Below the pieces are notes generated by a model. The model saw only the letters and a list, made by a program, of their open reading frames with translations, was not told where the DNA came from and did no database searches. The position numbers were made by a program, and so were the translations under genes. From an uncultured Vampirovibrio sp. (GTDB lineage Bacteria; Cyanobacteriota; Vampirovibrionia; Gastranaerophilales; Gastranaerophilaceae), in contig CAJTPW010000002.1 of the NCBI GenBank assembly GCA_910578465.1, positions 248,001-312,000 on the forward strand: a stretch of DNA of 64,000 nt, given 5' to 3'. Shown one piece after another: positions 17,475 to 26,711 of this stretch (positions are counted from its first letter, which is position 1; every line of letters begins with the position of its first letter).

Positions 17475-18734
17475 TTAGTCAGGCAAGGTGCCTCTTACAA
17501 CTGCAGCTTCGGCTCCGTCCAGTTCGAACGTTTTGCAGAGCGCTTGAACTGCTTTTTTAGCATTAAATTTTTCAACAAGACAGCTGATTTTGATTTCGCT
17601 TGTTGCAATCATTTTAATATTCACATCTTCCTTTGCAAGGGTTTCAAACATCATTGACGCAATCCCCGGGCGGTCTATCATGCCCGCACCTACGATTGAA
17701 ACTTTTGCAATATCTTCATCGATATGAATATTGCTCGGGTTCATAAGCTTTGTAATTTCATCTTTAAATGCGCAAAATCTTGTTAAATCGTCTTTATCAA
17801 TCGTAAATGCGATGTCGTTTGTGTTGTTATGAGACCTTGCATATGATTGGATAATCATATCTACAGAAAGTTCATATTTTGCAAGAAGGGTAAAGAGTTT
17901 ACCCGCATTACCCGGCTTATCGGGAACATCGCAAATTACAACCCTTACCTGTGAATTATCGCAAGCAAGCCCTGTAACGGGTTTATAAATTTCCATTTCA
18001 TTTACTCCTATTATTAAAGTTCCTAAATCATCAAGTTTAAATGAGCTTCTGAGTCTCATCGGCACACCAAATTGTTTTGCCGTTTCAACGGATCTCGGGT
18101 GTAATACATTTGCACCTACGCGGGCCAATTCAAGCATTTCTTCATAAGAAATTTCTTTTAATTTCTGCGCCGTGGGTACAACCCTCGGGTCTGTTGTATA
18201 AATTCCTTCAACGTCTGAATATATGTCACATCTGTCTACTTTCATCGCTGCAGCAATTGCAACTGCGGATGTATCGGAGCCGCCTCTTCCGAGTGTCGTA
18301 ATTTCACCTTTCGGAGTAACACCCTGAAAACCTGCAACAATAATAATTTTACCTTCTTCAATATGCTTTTCAAGCTTGTCTGTTTTAATATCAACAATTC
18401 TTGCTTTAGAATGGGTATCTTCTGTTAGAATTCCAACCTGCGCACCGGTCATAGAAACGGCGTCATATCCCATTTCCTGAATCGCCATTGTTAAAAGCGC
18501 AATAGAAACCTGCTCTCCTGTGGACATAAGCATATCCATTTCCCTGTCGGAAGGACGGGATGTAATCTCATGGGCAAGCTTAATTAAATTATCCGTTGTG
18601 TGTCCCATAGCAGAAACCACAACTATTACATCGTTTCCAAGCTCTTTTTCTCTTACTACGGCGCGTGCAACATTTTTAATTTTATCCGTATCGGCAAGCG
18701 ATGTGCCGCCAAATTTTTGAACTATAACACTCAT
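17475..18734 (-). CDS. lysC: Aspartate kinase
   Basis: Phosphorylates aspartate at the head of the lysine, threonine and methionine pathways. The N-terminus shows the kinase motif VQKFGGTSLAD, followed by GFQGVTPKGEITTLGRGGSD. Two C-terminal ACT domains (from about residue 260) suggest feedback control; they include SVDMIIQSYARSHNNTNDIA and VSIVGAGMIDRPGIASMMFE. The 419-aa length fits the short two-ACT form, not the longer four-ACT form common in Cyanobacteria. It starts 4 bases after the TPR gene stop, so it probably belongs to the same transcript. Confidence 0.95.
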   Translation of the reverse strand: MSVIVQKFGGTSLADTDKIKNVARAVVREKELGNDVIVVVSAMGHTTDNLIKLAHEITSRPSDREMDMLMSTGEQVSIALLTMAIQEMGYDAVSMTGAQVGILTEDTHSKARIVDIKTDKLEKHIEEGKIIIVAGFQGVTPKGEITTLGRGGSDTSAVAIAAAMKVDRCDIYSDVEGIYTTDPRVVPTAQKLKEISYEEMLELARVGANVLHPRSVETAKQFGVPMRLRSSFKLDDLGTLIIGVNEMEIYKPVTGLACDNSQVRVVICDVPDKPGNAGKLFTLLAKYELSVDMIIQSYARSHNNTNDIAFTIDKDDLTRFCAFKDEITKLMNPSNIHIDEDIAKVSIVGAGMIDRPGIASMMFETLAKEDVNIKMIATSEIKISCLVEKFNAKKAVQALCKTFELDGAEAAVVRGTLPD

Positions 18735-18738
18735 TGTC

Positions 18739-20472
18739 CTACTCTTTTTCTTCCTTTTGGTCTTCCTTTTGATTTTGTCTTTTTCTTAATTCTTCGTATT
18801 TTTCCCTAATCCAAGCTTCACAATCGCCATGGACAGAAAATATTTTATCACAAACCTCTAATGTTGTCTTAATTAAATATTCGTTATTTTCATCCTCTTC
18901 AAGAAGCTTTAAATATGCAACGATTTTAAGCATTAAAAACTCTTTGTTTGCACCATGGCAGGCCTCATATTTTTCAAGAAGCCCCAGAGCCTCTTTTGCC
19001 TTATTGGTTTTAATCAGACATTCAATTTTCCCGAATGCGGCAATTACAAGATTATTATCAATTTCAAACGCTTTTTCAAATTTTTCCATCGCATCGTAAA
19101 ATTCATTATTTTTAAGAAGCAATATTGCATAAACAAGAATAATCTTCGGGTTTCTTTTATCCGAAAGATAAGCCGACCTTATTTTTCTTATTGCCGTTTC
19201 CTTGTCCCCGAGAATTGCATAAGTATTTGCAAGATTTACCTTTGCATCCGTATTGTTCGGATTATACTCAACGGTTTTTTCCCAATATTTAAGCGCGTTT
19301 TTATAATCTTCCATATTATGATAGCAATTTGCAATGTTAAAATATATATGTTTGGTATCGTTTGAAGAATTCAGCGCACGGGTAAAATATTCGGCAGCCT
19401 TTTTGTACTCTTTTTTTCTGAAAAAATACTGTCCCGTATTATAGAGGGTTACTGTATGTTCAGGATTTAATTCAAGAGTTTTTTCCATAACCCCGTATGC
19501 TTCATCATCTCTGTTTAATTTTAAATAAGAAACAGAAAGCCCGTAATATGGAAAAATTTCCGTATCATCATATTGTATTGCCTTTTGAAACTTGGATATT
19601 GAACTTTCCCACTTTTGAAAATTCTGTAAAGAAAGCCCCCAGGAAGAATAAAAGCGCGAAGTCAGAGGGGAAATTACAAGAGCCTTCTCGTATGTTTGAA
19701 TGCAATTTTTCTCATCTTTAAGATTCATATAGGCTTCTGCAAGCAAAATATAGGTATCAAGCTTATTTTTAGCTATTGCAAGAGATTTTTTAGCATATTC
19801 AACGGAAAATTTATAAGTTTTTAATTGGAAGAAGCAATAAGCAAGATAATATAGGGCTTCAGAGTGAAACGGGAGAATTGAGTGCACCTTTTGAAATTTT
19901 TCAATTGCAGCCTCAAACTGTCCCATTTGAGATAATAATACTCCCCAGAGAAAAATCCCTTGCATATTTGAAGGATTATACATGCAGGCCTTTTGAAAAG
20001 CATCGTTTGCTTCTTTTTTCTTATCAAATTTAGCGAGAAAAATTGCCTGATTGATATAAGTTTGCGCGTTTCTTGAATCCATTTTTATTGAAATATCAAA
20101 AGCCTTTTTTGCCCTTTTAAAATCAGACATCTCCGAATACGCAGACCCCATCATGGCATATGCTTTAGCGGAATTATTGTCTATTCTGACAGCCTTTTTA
20201 AAGCATTCTACAGCTTCCTCAAGCTCTCCGTTTTTTGCCATTACCATGCCGATGTTGATATAGCTTTCAGGGTTTTGATATGCCATATTTTTGCTTATTT
20301 CAAACTTTTTTAAAGCCTCTCTGGAGTTCCCCTCATCAAGAAGCTTTATTCCCCAGTTTATATAGGCTAAAGACGGCAGACATACTTCTTTTGCAGCACT
20401 TTTATACCTGTTTACATAGGCATTCAGTTTATTTGTTCTAAACAGTATCTTTTTTATAAAACCCGCTACCAT
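18739..20472 (-). CDS. Tetratricopeptide-repeat protein
   Basis: 577 aa made almost wholly of about thirteen 34-residue TPR units from residue 30 on, for example PESYINIGMVMAKNGELEEA, AKAYAMMGSAYSEMSDFKRA and TDAKVNLANTYAILGDKETA. The N-terminal residues AGFIKKILFRTNKL are basic without a clear signal peptide, and the tail is charged. A protein-interaction scaffold is likely; partners are unknown. The promoter is TTGATA-17-TAATAT with the -10 ending six bases before ATG and no Shine-Dalgarno, so the mRNA may be leaderless. lysC follows directly. Confidence 0.88.
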   Translation of the reverse strand: MVAGFIKKILFRTNKLNAYVNRYKSAAKEVCLPSLAYINWGIKLLDEGNSREALKKFEISKNMAYQNPESYINIGMVMAKNGELEEAVECFKKAVRIDNNSAKAYAMMGSAYSEMSDFKRAKKAFDISIKMDSRNAQTYINQAIFLAKFDKKKEANDAFQKACMYNPSNMQGIFLWGVLLSQMGQFEAAIEKFQKVHSILPFHSEALYYLAYCFFQLKTYKFSVEYAKKSLAIAKNKLDTYILLAEAYMNLKDEKNCIQTYEKALVISPLTSRFYSSWGLSLQNFQKWESSISKFQKAIQYDDTEIFPYYGLSVSYLKLNRDDEAYGVMEKTLELNPEHTVTLYNTGQYFFRKKEYKKAAEYFTRALNSSNDTKHIYFNIANCYHNMEDYKNALKYWEKTVEYNPNNTDAKVNLANTYAILGDKETAIRKIRSAYLSDKRNPKIILVYAILLLKNNEFYDAMEKFEKAFEIDNNLVIAAFGKIECLIKTNKAKEALGLLEKYEACHGANKEFLMLKIVAYLKLLEEDENNEYLIKTTLEVCDKIFSVHGDCEAWIREKYEELRKRQNQKEDQKEEKE

Positions 20473-20478
20473 AAGATA

Positions 20479-20507
20479 ATATTACCGTGAAAATCCCATA
20501 TTATCAA
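20479..20507 (-). promoter_or_regulatory. Strong promoter of the TPR-lysC unit (leaderless candidate)
   Basis: On the minus strand TTGATA (20507-20502), a 17-base spacer and TAATAT (20484-20479). The -10 box ends six bases before the ATG at 20472, so transcription should start at the start codon. The -35 overlaps the stop of the upstream phosphatase gene. Confidence 0.65.
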
Positions 20508-20986
20508 TTTATCAAATTATCAACCATTTCACGAAAAGCACCCTTGCCGCCTGACGCATTTGTCACCTGTATTCCGGGCAGCACCTTTACAATAGGATTT
20601 GCGTTGTTTGGTGCAATTTTATAATCCACACATTCAAAAGCTGCAATATCATTGATATCATCGCCTATATACAAAACTTCACTGCTTTTAAGACCATATT
20701 TTTCCATTAATTCAAAAAGCACAATTCCTTTTTGGCGAATACCTTTGTGAATCTCTTCAATTCCGAATTTTACCCTGAAATATTCAAGGATATTTGATGT
20801 TTCGCCTGAAATTATCCCGAATTTAATACCGTTTTTAAGAAGAATTGAAACTCCCATAATATCAACGAAATTAACCGTTTTTTGCTGGTTCAGATTTTCA
20901 TCCAAAATAAAAGTGCCGTCCGTAAAAACACCGTCAAAATCAGACACAACCATTTTTATATCTTTTGACAATTTTAAGTTATTCAA
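20504..20986 (-). CDS. kdsC: KdsC/YrbI-type HAD phosphatase
   Basis: A 160-aa C0-type HAD hydrolase like 3-deoxy-D-manno-octulosonate 8-phosphate phosphatase. Motif I is SDFDGVFTDGTF, motif II GIISGETS, and motif IV YIGDDINDIAAF; the tail NASGGKGAFREMVD fits the tetrameric KdsC/YrbI group. It would release free Kdo for LPS core, but no kdsA or kdsB is in the window, and the same fold serves sialic-acid-type sugars. The start is TTG with GGAG eight bases upstream. It is downstream of a small membrane protein and a TPR gene. Confidence 0.85.
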   Translation of the reverse strand: MNNLKLSKDIKMVVSDFDGVFTDGTFILDENLNQQKTVNFVDIMGVSILLKNGIKFGIISGETSNILEYFRVKFGIEEIHKGIRQKGIVLFELMEKYGLKSSEVLYIGDDINDIAAFECVDYKIAPNNANPIVKVLPGIQVTNASGGKGAFREMVDNLIN

Positions 20987-21003
20987 TTTTAAAACTCCTG
21001 ATT

Positions 21004-21411
21004 TTAATTCCTGAAATTAGACTTTATAACATCCGATATAAAAGGAAAATAAGATAATTTTCCTAAAAGCGCTCCCAAAGAAAGATAGGTGATTATTGAA
21101 AAAATGATTAAATTAAACAGAGAAAATGTATGAAATATCGGTAATTTAAAAACATACAGATTAAAAAGCCCGATAAAATCTCCTATAAAAGGAATTTTCA
21201 CAGTCAATTGGAAAATAATATCGAGGAGCATTGAAAAAACCGCAAGCAAAACCGAAATAAAAATTGATTGATAAATATGATAAGAACAAAAAGGTGTCAG
21301 AGGCTTTTTAAAAACAACATAAGACGCTATTATCCAGATAAGCCCCGTAAGACCAAAAGTATAATAGCTTGTAATTGCAACAAATTTATCCCAAAGAGGA
21401 TTAGAACTCAT
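21004..21411 (-). CDS. Four-helix membrane protein, Tic20/DUF4870-like
   Basis: 135 aa with about four hydrophobic segments: TFGLTGLIWIIASYVVF, QSIFISVLLAVFSMLLDIIF, an amphipathic stretch with FIGDFIGLFNLYVFKL, and FNLIIFSIITYLSLGALLG. The layout, with a polar HIYQS entry to the second helix, recalls Tic20/DUF4870 proteins of Cyanobacteria; this is a weak resemblance. The start codon shares a base with the upstream TPR gene stop (TAATG). Function unknown. Confidence 0.75.
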   Translation of the reverse strand: MSSNPLWDKFVAITSYYTFGLTGLIWIIASYVVFKKPLTPFCSYHIYQSIFISVLLAVFSMLLDIIFQLTVKIPFIGDFIGLFNLYVFKLPIFHTFSLFNLIIFSIITYLSLGALLGKLSYFPFISDVIKSNFRN

Positions 21412-22511
21412 TATTCTCTTGCCTTTCCTTTAACATCCTCGCATTCTGCTTTTTTATCGGAAATTTTTTTATCAATATAGGCGTTCATAATCTCAACATA
21501 AATCAATCTTACTTCGTTGTTTTCGGGCGCTTCTCTCAACGCTTTTCTATAGTAAGAAATGGCATTTACGGTATCATCCAAAAGCATATAAGCGTTTGCG
21601 ATAAATACATATATAACATGGAGTTTTAATTTTTCCTTCGGAAGACAGGTTGTCCTTTTGTATAAATCAATAGCCTCTTCATATCTTTGTTCGTTTATTA
21701 AAATGTTTGCAAGCAAAATATATGCATTTGGCTTTGTGGGGTCAATTTCGATAGCGTGCCTGTATAATTCCATCGCTTTTTCAAAGTTTTCAACATCACA
21801 AAGGGCGATAGCATAGCAAAGGCAGGCCGAATAATTGTTTTCATCAATTTTCAGTGTATTTTCAAAATATTCAAAAGCCTTTTCATATAAATCCATTGAA
21901 GCATACGTATTTGCAAGACAAAGCGAAGCTCTTGCATCATTTGGATTTAATTCTACCGCTTTTTGATAATTTTGCGCAGCTTGTTCAAAATCTCCCTCTT
22001 TTTGAAAAACATTTGCAAGATAAACATAATATTCACCGTTTAAAGGCTCCAGCTCAACCGCCTTTTGATAATTTACTCTGGCGTTTTCAAGGTCGTCGTT
22101 ATCCTGAAAAAGAATTCCTATTGCACTAAAAACATATCCTTGAACCGCGCCAAGCTCAATTGCATTTGTATAATATCTGAGCGCGTTTGAAAAATTACCG
22201 ATTTCAGCATAAACATTGCCCAGATTATAATATATCATTGCATTATCAGGCTCGATTGAAGCAGCTTTTAAATATAAAGATATCGCCTTTTCAAAATCTT
22301 TTTTATAAAAATATATACTGCCTGAATTTATAAGCGCCTGAGCGTCATCAGGAAAAAACTCGAGCATTTTGTTGTAGACACTTAACGCGCTGTCATAGTC
22401 CCTGTTTGAAACACAGATATTTGTAAGCTCTCTGTAATTTTCGATTACGTTCGGATTTTCTTTGATTTTATCTGTCAAACTTTTGATATAAATATGTTCC
22501 GCTTCGCTCAT
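21411..22511 (-). CDS. Tetratricopeptide-repeat protein
   Basis: About 366 aa, nearly all TPR units (AQALINSGSIYFYKKDFEKA, AMIYYNLGNVYAEIGNFSNA, ARASLCLANTYASMDLYEKA). The frame opens at 22538, but ATG at 22511 (MSEAEHIYIKSL) has AAAGGG five bases upstream and is preferred. It leads a minus-strand unit with a membrane protein and a KdsC-like phosphatase, which hints at an envelope-related role, though this is only context. No signal peptide. Confidence 0.87.
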   Translation of the reverse strand: MSEAEHIYIKSLTDKIKENPNVIENYRELTNICVSNRDYDSALSVYNKMLEFFPDDAQALINSGSIYFYKKDFEKAISLYLKAASIEPDNAMIYYNLGNVYAEIGNFSNALRYYTNAIELGAVQGYVFSAIGILFQDNDDLENARVNYQKAVELEPLNGEYYVYLANVFQKEGDFEQAAQNYQKAVELNPNDARASLCLANTYASMDLYEKAFEYFENTLKIDENNYSACLCYAIALCDVENFEKAMELYRHAIEIDPTKPNAYILLANILINEQRYEEAIDLYKRTTCLPKEKLKLHVIYVFIANAYMLLDDTVNAISYYRKALREAPENNEVRLIYVEIMNAYIDKKISDKKAECEDVKGKARE

Positions 22512-22652
22512 AATGCCCTTTTTAAAATAATATTTCAAAGTTAAAGTACATGTAAAACATTATACAATATAAATAGTAAAATTGGTATCTTATGCTTTTT
22601 TAAATGTTGTTGTAATATAATAATCGCATATTGATAAGAAGATAATAAAATT

Positions 22653-23636
22653 ATGCAAAAAATATTATTTATAATTGATGAAATCGAACTGAAATATTTT
22701 GAATTTAACCGTCTTGTTACAAACTTCTGGCTCATAAAATGCCTTTTAGACAGAGGGTATGATGTTTCAATTACGGTTAAAAACCTTCTTTATTTAGAGG
22801 GCAAAAGCCCGATGGCGCGTGTATACGGAAGCGTTTCAAAAGATGAAAATATTTTTAAGGAAGATGTTTTAAAAACAGTTTGCCTTAACGATTTTGACAC
22901 GATATTTATGCGCCCCGATCCGCCTGTTGATATTGATTATATTAATGCAACTTATATCTTAAGCCATATAAATCAGGATAAAACTTTAATTTTAAACTCC
23001 CCGAAAGCTTTAAGAGATTTTAATGAAAAACTTTATATAAATAAATTCCCGAATTTAGCACCGAAAAATATTGTAAGTGCAAATAAAAACATAATAAAAG
23101 AATTTCTTTTCAGTGAAGAAGAAATAATCATAAAGCCTCTTAACAGGTGTTTTTCAAGCGGCGTATTTTATTTAAATAAAGAAGATAAGAATATAAATGC
23201 AATAATAGATACGGCAACAAACAACGGTAAAACTCAGGTGATGGTTCAAAAATTCTTAAAAGGCATTATGAAGGGCGATAAAAGACTGATTTTTATCGGC
23301 GGAGAAATTTTTGAATATGCGGTAAGAAAAGTTGCAACAAATAACGATTTTAAATTCAACGAACATGTGAAAGAAAATCTTATAAAAGGTGATTTAACCG
23401 CCGAAGAAAAACTTATTGAAAAAGAAATTGCCCAAACCCTGATTAATGACGGTGTTTATATTGCAGGCCTTGATGTAATTGACGGAAAAATTATCGAAAT
23501 AAACATCACAAGCCCATGCTTTTTTATAAATGAAATTAACTCTCTTTATAATATAAATTTTGAAAAAATTGTAACCGACAAGATTATATATGTTATGGAA
23601 AATGCCAAAAAACGCCTTTGTACAAGCGTTTCATAA
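22653..23636 (+). CDS. gshB: Glutathione synthetase-like ATP-grasp protein
   Basis: 327 aa aligning in layout with prokaryotic glutathione synthetase: FMRPDPPVDIDY near 85, NSPKALRDFNEKLY near 115, MVQKFLKGIMKGDKRLIFIGG near 205, and AGLDVIDGKIIEINITSP near 270, the last being the Mg/ATP site. The flexible glycine-rich loop, usually KPLDGMGG, reads KPLNRCFSSG (161-170), so the loop chemistry may differ. No gshA is nearby. No Shine-Dalgarno precedes the ATG; possible -10 boxes are TATAAT at 22616-22621 or GATAAT at 22641-22646. Substrate should be treated as unproven. Confidence 0.75.
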   Translation: MQKILFIIDEIELKYFEFNRLVTNFWLIKCLLDRGYDVSITVKNLLYLEGKSPMARVYGSVSKDENIFKEDVLKTVCLNDFDTIFMRPDPPVDIDYINATYILSHINQDKTLILNSPKALRDFNEKLYINKFPNLAPKNIVSANKNIIKEFLFSEEEIIIKPLNRCFSSGVFYLNKEDKNINAIIDTATNNGKTQVMVQKFLKGIMKGDKRLIFIGGEIFEYAVRKVATNNDFKFNEHVKENLIKGDLTAEEKLIEKEIAQTLINDGVYIAGLDVIDGKIIEINITSPCFFINEINSLYNINFEKIVTDKIIYVMENAKKRLCTSVS

Positions 23637-23708
23637 GAATTGTTAATTTTTGTTTAATATTTTTTTTAAATAGCAAATTAATTTATTTATATGTTTTAAA
23701 ATGGTACT

Positions 23709-24713
23709 ATGAAAATCCAATCGGCATTACAACATAATTACGACGGATTATCGTCCCAAAAAAGAGTGTATGATACACACTCGCTCGATAAAGGCAGCAT
23801 ACAGGGACACTACAGAAGCGCAGGTGCGCACATACAAAAAGAAAATATAAACACGGATATAACAAGACCCACTGAGAGTGTAAACTTCAGTGGGTCTGCG
23901 GTTTTAAACGAAGAAGACAAAAAAGCCGAAAAGAAAAAAACCATGCTAAAAACAATAGGGCTTATCGCAGGTACAACGGCAGCACTTGCGGCAGGCACAA
24001 CGGCTTTGGTGTTGAACCTCAAAAAAGCGGGCGGCGGAAACCTTGCAAAAGGCATTGCTCTAAACCAGAAATTTTATAATGCTGCAGCATATTCGGAAAA
24101 ACATGAAGCATTCGTAAAAAATGCTATTGCACTCGGTTTAGCGGGAGTTATAAAACCGATATGCGTTATTGCAATGCCGGGTGCTGATGAAAAAGATAAA
24201 CAATTCACCGCAACCAAAAACGCACTCTCTGCATTCATCGGTTTTGGCCTGACATCTGCAATTTTAGGCCCGGTAAACTATGGCGTTGAAAGGTTTATGA
24301 AAAACCCTCAAAGATATTTACCCGAAGGCCATAAAATAGTTAAAGAATTTCAAAATGCAATAAATAAAGATTACGTCATAGATATTGCCAAAAAACCAAA
24401 GTTCAGCCTTATTGACAGGTTTATAAGAAGAAAAGAACCTCCTGAATATTGCGATTATTACGATTCATTCAAAATTGTTTATAAAAATGCGCTCGGGTTA
24501 ATTACGGCACCTTTGAAAGCATATTTAACAATTAAAGCAATGCCCTTTATTTTAAAGGTTGTTTTTGGAAAAGACAAAAAGAAAAAGGATGACATTACGC
24601 AACAGCCAATGTTTATGCAGGTTTTAAACCAGCCAAACATGGTGGCAAAAGGCGCAAATGATGAAAACATTAAAAAGACATTCTCAATGTTTTCTGTGGG
24701 AGGTCACCAATGA
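23709..24713 (+). CDS. Membrane protein of unknown function with N-terminal F-S-G motif
   Basis: 334 aa, not recognised. Residues 1-58 are polar and probably disordered, followed by VNFSG (58-62), a lysine-rich stretch and a transmembrane helix near 78-105 (TIGLIAGTTAALAAGTTALV). Three more hydrophobic helices lie near 130-152, 168-190 and 260-285, the last followed by DKKKKDD. A TAAAAT box at 23697-23702 ends six bases before ATG, with no Shine-Dalgarno. The next gene overlaps by ATGA and has a comparable layout, so the two products may act together. See the F-x-G finding. Confidence 0.78.
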   Translation: MKIQSALQHNYDGLSSQKRVYDTHSLDKGSIQGHYRSAGAHIQKENINTDITRPTESVNFSGSAVLNEEDKKAEKKKTMLKTIGLIAGTTAALAAGTTALVLNLKKAGGGNLAKGIALNQKFYNAAAYSEKHEAFVKNAIALGLAGVIKPICVIAMPGADEKDKQFTATKNALSAFIGFGLTSAILGPVNYGVERFMKNPQRYLPEGHKIVKEFQNAINKDYVIDIAKKPKFSLIDRFIRRKEPPEYCDYYDSFKIVYKNALGLITAPLKAYLTIKAMPFILKVVFGKDKKKKDDITQQPMFMQVLNQPNMVAKGANDENIKKTFSMFSVGGHQ

Positions 24714-25492
24714 AGATAACTCCTGCAAATAATTTTTCAAACATTCAATATCAAAATAGCCGCCCATCATTCAAAGGCAAAGAAAAAGTTTTTAACCGCC
24801 TTTATAATTCCATAGGTTTGACAGAGCTCATAGCAAAAAGTGCTGCAGCCCTTGCGCAGACAAAAACTTCAGATAAACTTGTAAAAGCAACTCAAACCTG
24901 GAAATCCCCGTCCGCAAGATGGTGTGACCTTGAAAATGCTGCTATAACATTTTTCTATATGTATAATACGGCAAAATCCAAAGACATTGACGAAGAAAGA
25001 AAACTCCCGTCAATGCTTCAAAACGCAGCTGTTTCAATTGCTGCAACAATAGCTTCGGCTTCCGTTGACAAACTTTTTGATCCTCTTATTAATAAAACGG
25101 GGTATGAATATCAAAACCTTTCCGAAGAAGCTGTTAAAAAACTTTATAACAATTCAAAACATCACAATTTAAAATCCGTAAAAGATTACCACGGAGCAAT
25201 TAAAAAGTTAAAGTCAAACACCGTATTTACGGCCGTTGTAAGGTTTATAATCCCTGTTATTATGGTTCCTGCAGTTGGCACCCTTGTTGCAAAATTAAAA
25301 GAATACAGAAACAAAAAAATGGGTTTAACGGAAGCCAACGCAAAACAAATTCAAAACATTCAAAATCAAATTGCAAATTACCAGCAGGCAAACCCTTTAA
25401 ACCCCATTGGAAAACTTCAAAACAATGCTCAAGGCAGCCTTCTTCCAAAGGCACAGAGCAGCGAAAACAGATTTAAGACATTGTATGCATAA
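24710..25492 (+). CDS. Membrane-associated protein of unknown function with N-terminal F-K-G motif
   Basis: 260 aa starting MKITPANNFSNIQYQNSRPS and then FKG (21-23). A central helical part contains LENAAITFFYMY, DEERKLPSMLQNAAVSIAAT and DKLFDPLINK. A hydrophobic helix near 182-205 (FIIPVIMVPAVGTLVAKL) is followed by basic residues and a Gln/Asn-rich tail. It overlaps the preceding gene by four bases and shares its segment order (acidic turn, helix, DKL/ERF, polar stretch, last hydrophobic helix). Function unknown. Confidence 0.78.
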   Translation: MKITPANNFSNIQYQNSRPSFKGKEKVFNRLYNSIGLTELIAKSAAALAQTKTSDKLVKATQTWKSPSARWCDLENAAITFFYMYNTAKSKDIDEERKLPSMLQNAAVSIAATIASASVDKLFDPLINKTGYEYQNLSEEAVKKLYNNSKHHNLKSVKDYHGAIKKLKSNTVFTAVVRFIIPVIMVPAVGTLVAKLKEYRNKKMGLTEANAKQIQNIQNQIANYQQANPLNPIGKLQNNAQGSLLPKAQSSENRFKTLYA

Positions 25493-25578
25493 AAAATACT
25501 TGTGCAAACACCTTTTAAATTTTGCTTAAACTTATGTTTCAAAAATGCTAAATTTTCTATCATATTAAACGGTTTTAT

Positions 25579-25601
25579 GTTTTAATTATTGTAATTAAAA
25601 C
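25579..25601. promoter_or_regulatory. Perfect inverted repeat upstream of aroF
   Basis: GTTTTAATT and AATTAAAAC (25579-25587 and 25593-25601) with a 5-base spacer, 27 bases before the aroF ATG. It could be an operator or a leader stem-loop; no effector is implied by the sequence. Confidence 0.4.
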
Positions 25602-25627
25602 TGTTAATATTACGAGGAGAATTTAAA

Positions 25628-26686
25628 ATGATTGTTGTAATGGAGCCAAAAGCCACCGAAAAACAAATAGAAAAAGTGTCTGAATATCTGAAGCAACACG
25701 GTTTTAACATAAATTTAAACAAAGGCGAAGTTTTAACGGTTATTGCCGCAATCGGCGATAAAAGAATGATTTCGACCGCAACAATCAATTCTTTTGAAGG
25801 CGTTCATGAGGTAAAACTCATACAGGAGCCTTATAAACTTTCAGGAAGAACAGCTCATCAGGAAGACACCATCATCAAATTTGATAACGGCGTTAAAATA
25901 GGCGGGCTTGAAAAACCTGTTTTAATGGTTGGGCCCTGCTCCGTTGAAAAAGAATTTGAAGGACTTTTGGAAGTGGCTGTTGCCGCAAAAGAAATGGGCT
26001 GCGAGTTTTTAAGAGGCGGTGCATTTAAACCGAGAACTTCCCCTTATGATTTTCAGGGCCTTGAAGAAAAAGGGCTTGAATATCTTAAAGAAGCAAGCAA
26101 AAGAACGGGCTTACTGGTTGTAACCGAAGTTATGGATACAATCGATATTCCGCTTTTAAATAAATATGCCGACGTTCTGCAGGTGGGCGCTAGAAATATG
26201 CAAAACTTTAAGCTTTTAAAGGCTTTAGGAAAAACCAAAAAACCTGTTATGTTAAAAAGAGGCCCTGCCGCAAGCATCAGGGAATTTCTTCTTGCCGCAG
26301 AACACATTATGTTTAACGGAAACCCGAATGTAATTCTTTGCGAAAGAGGAATAAGAACTTTTGATTCCGATTTTACAAGGAATACTCTCGATTTAGCGGC
26401 AATTCCCGTTCTGAGAAAATATTCACACCTTCCCGTTGTGGTTGACCCGTCTCATGGAACAGGAAAAAGATATTTAATCGAACCGATGGGCAAAGCAGCT
26501 CTTGTTGCAGGTGCTCACGGGCTTATGTATGAAGTTCATCATGACCCTGATCATGCAAGCTCAGACGGTGCGCAAAGCTTAAGCATTCCTCAGTTTAAAG
26601 AAATTACAAGACACATAAACAAACTCATAGGAAGAATTGATTACGATAACAAATCTTCCCAAAGGCAAGCGGTTAAAGGCAAATAG
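25628..26686 (+). CDS. aroF: 3-deoxy-7-phosphoheptulonate synthase (DAHP synthase, type I-beta)
   Basis: Condenses phosphoenolpyruvate and erythrose 4-phosphate, the entry into aromatic synthesis. The N-terminal about 70 residues form a ferredoxin-like/ACT-like regulatory domain, as in the Thermotoga-type enzyme, so aromatic feedback is plausible. The barrel shows GPCSVE, RGGAFKPRTSPYDFQGLEEK, KRGPAASI, LCERGIRTF and DPSHGTGKR. The 352-aa length is normal for this subtype. GAGGAGA lies about eight bases before ATG. aroC/K/B are 15 kb away. Confidence 0.95.
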   Translation: MIVVMEPKATEKQIEKVSEYLKQHGFNINLNKGEVLTVIAAIGDKRMISTATINSFEGVHEVKLIQEPYKLSGRTAHQEDTIIKFDNGVKIGGLEKPVLMVGPCSVEKEFEGLLEVAVAAKEMGCEFLRGGAFKPRTSPYDFQGLEEKGLEYLKEASKRTGLLVVTEVMDTIDIPLLNKYADVLQVGARNMQNFKLLKALGKTKKPVMLKRGPAASIREFLLAAEHIMFNGNPNVILCERGIRTFDSDFTRNTLDLAAIPVLRKYSHLPVVVDPSHGTGKRYLIEPMGKAALVAGAHGLMYEVHHDPDHASSDGAQSLSIPQFKEITRHINKLIGRIDYDNKSSQRQAVKGK

Positions 26687-26711
26687 CAGAAAACAAAAGG
26701 AAAACAAAGAG

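Noticed and set aside
23607..23632. Imperfect inverted repeat AAACGC...GCGTTT at the end of the gshB-like gene.
   Set aside because: It lies within coding sequence with no T-run after it, so not a terminator.
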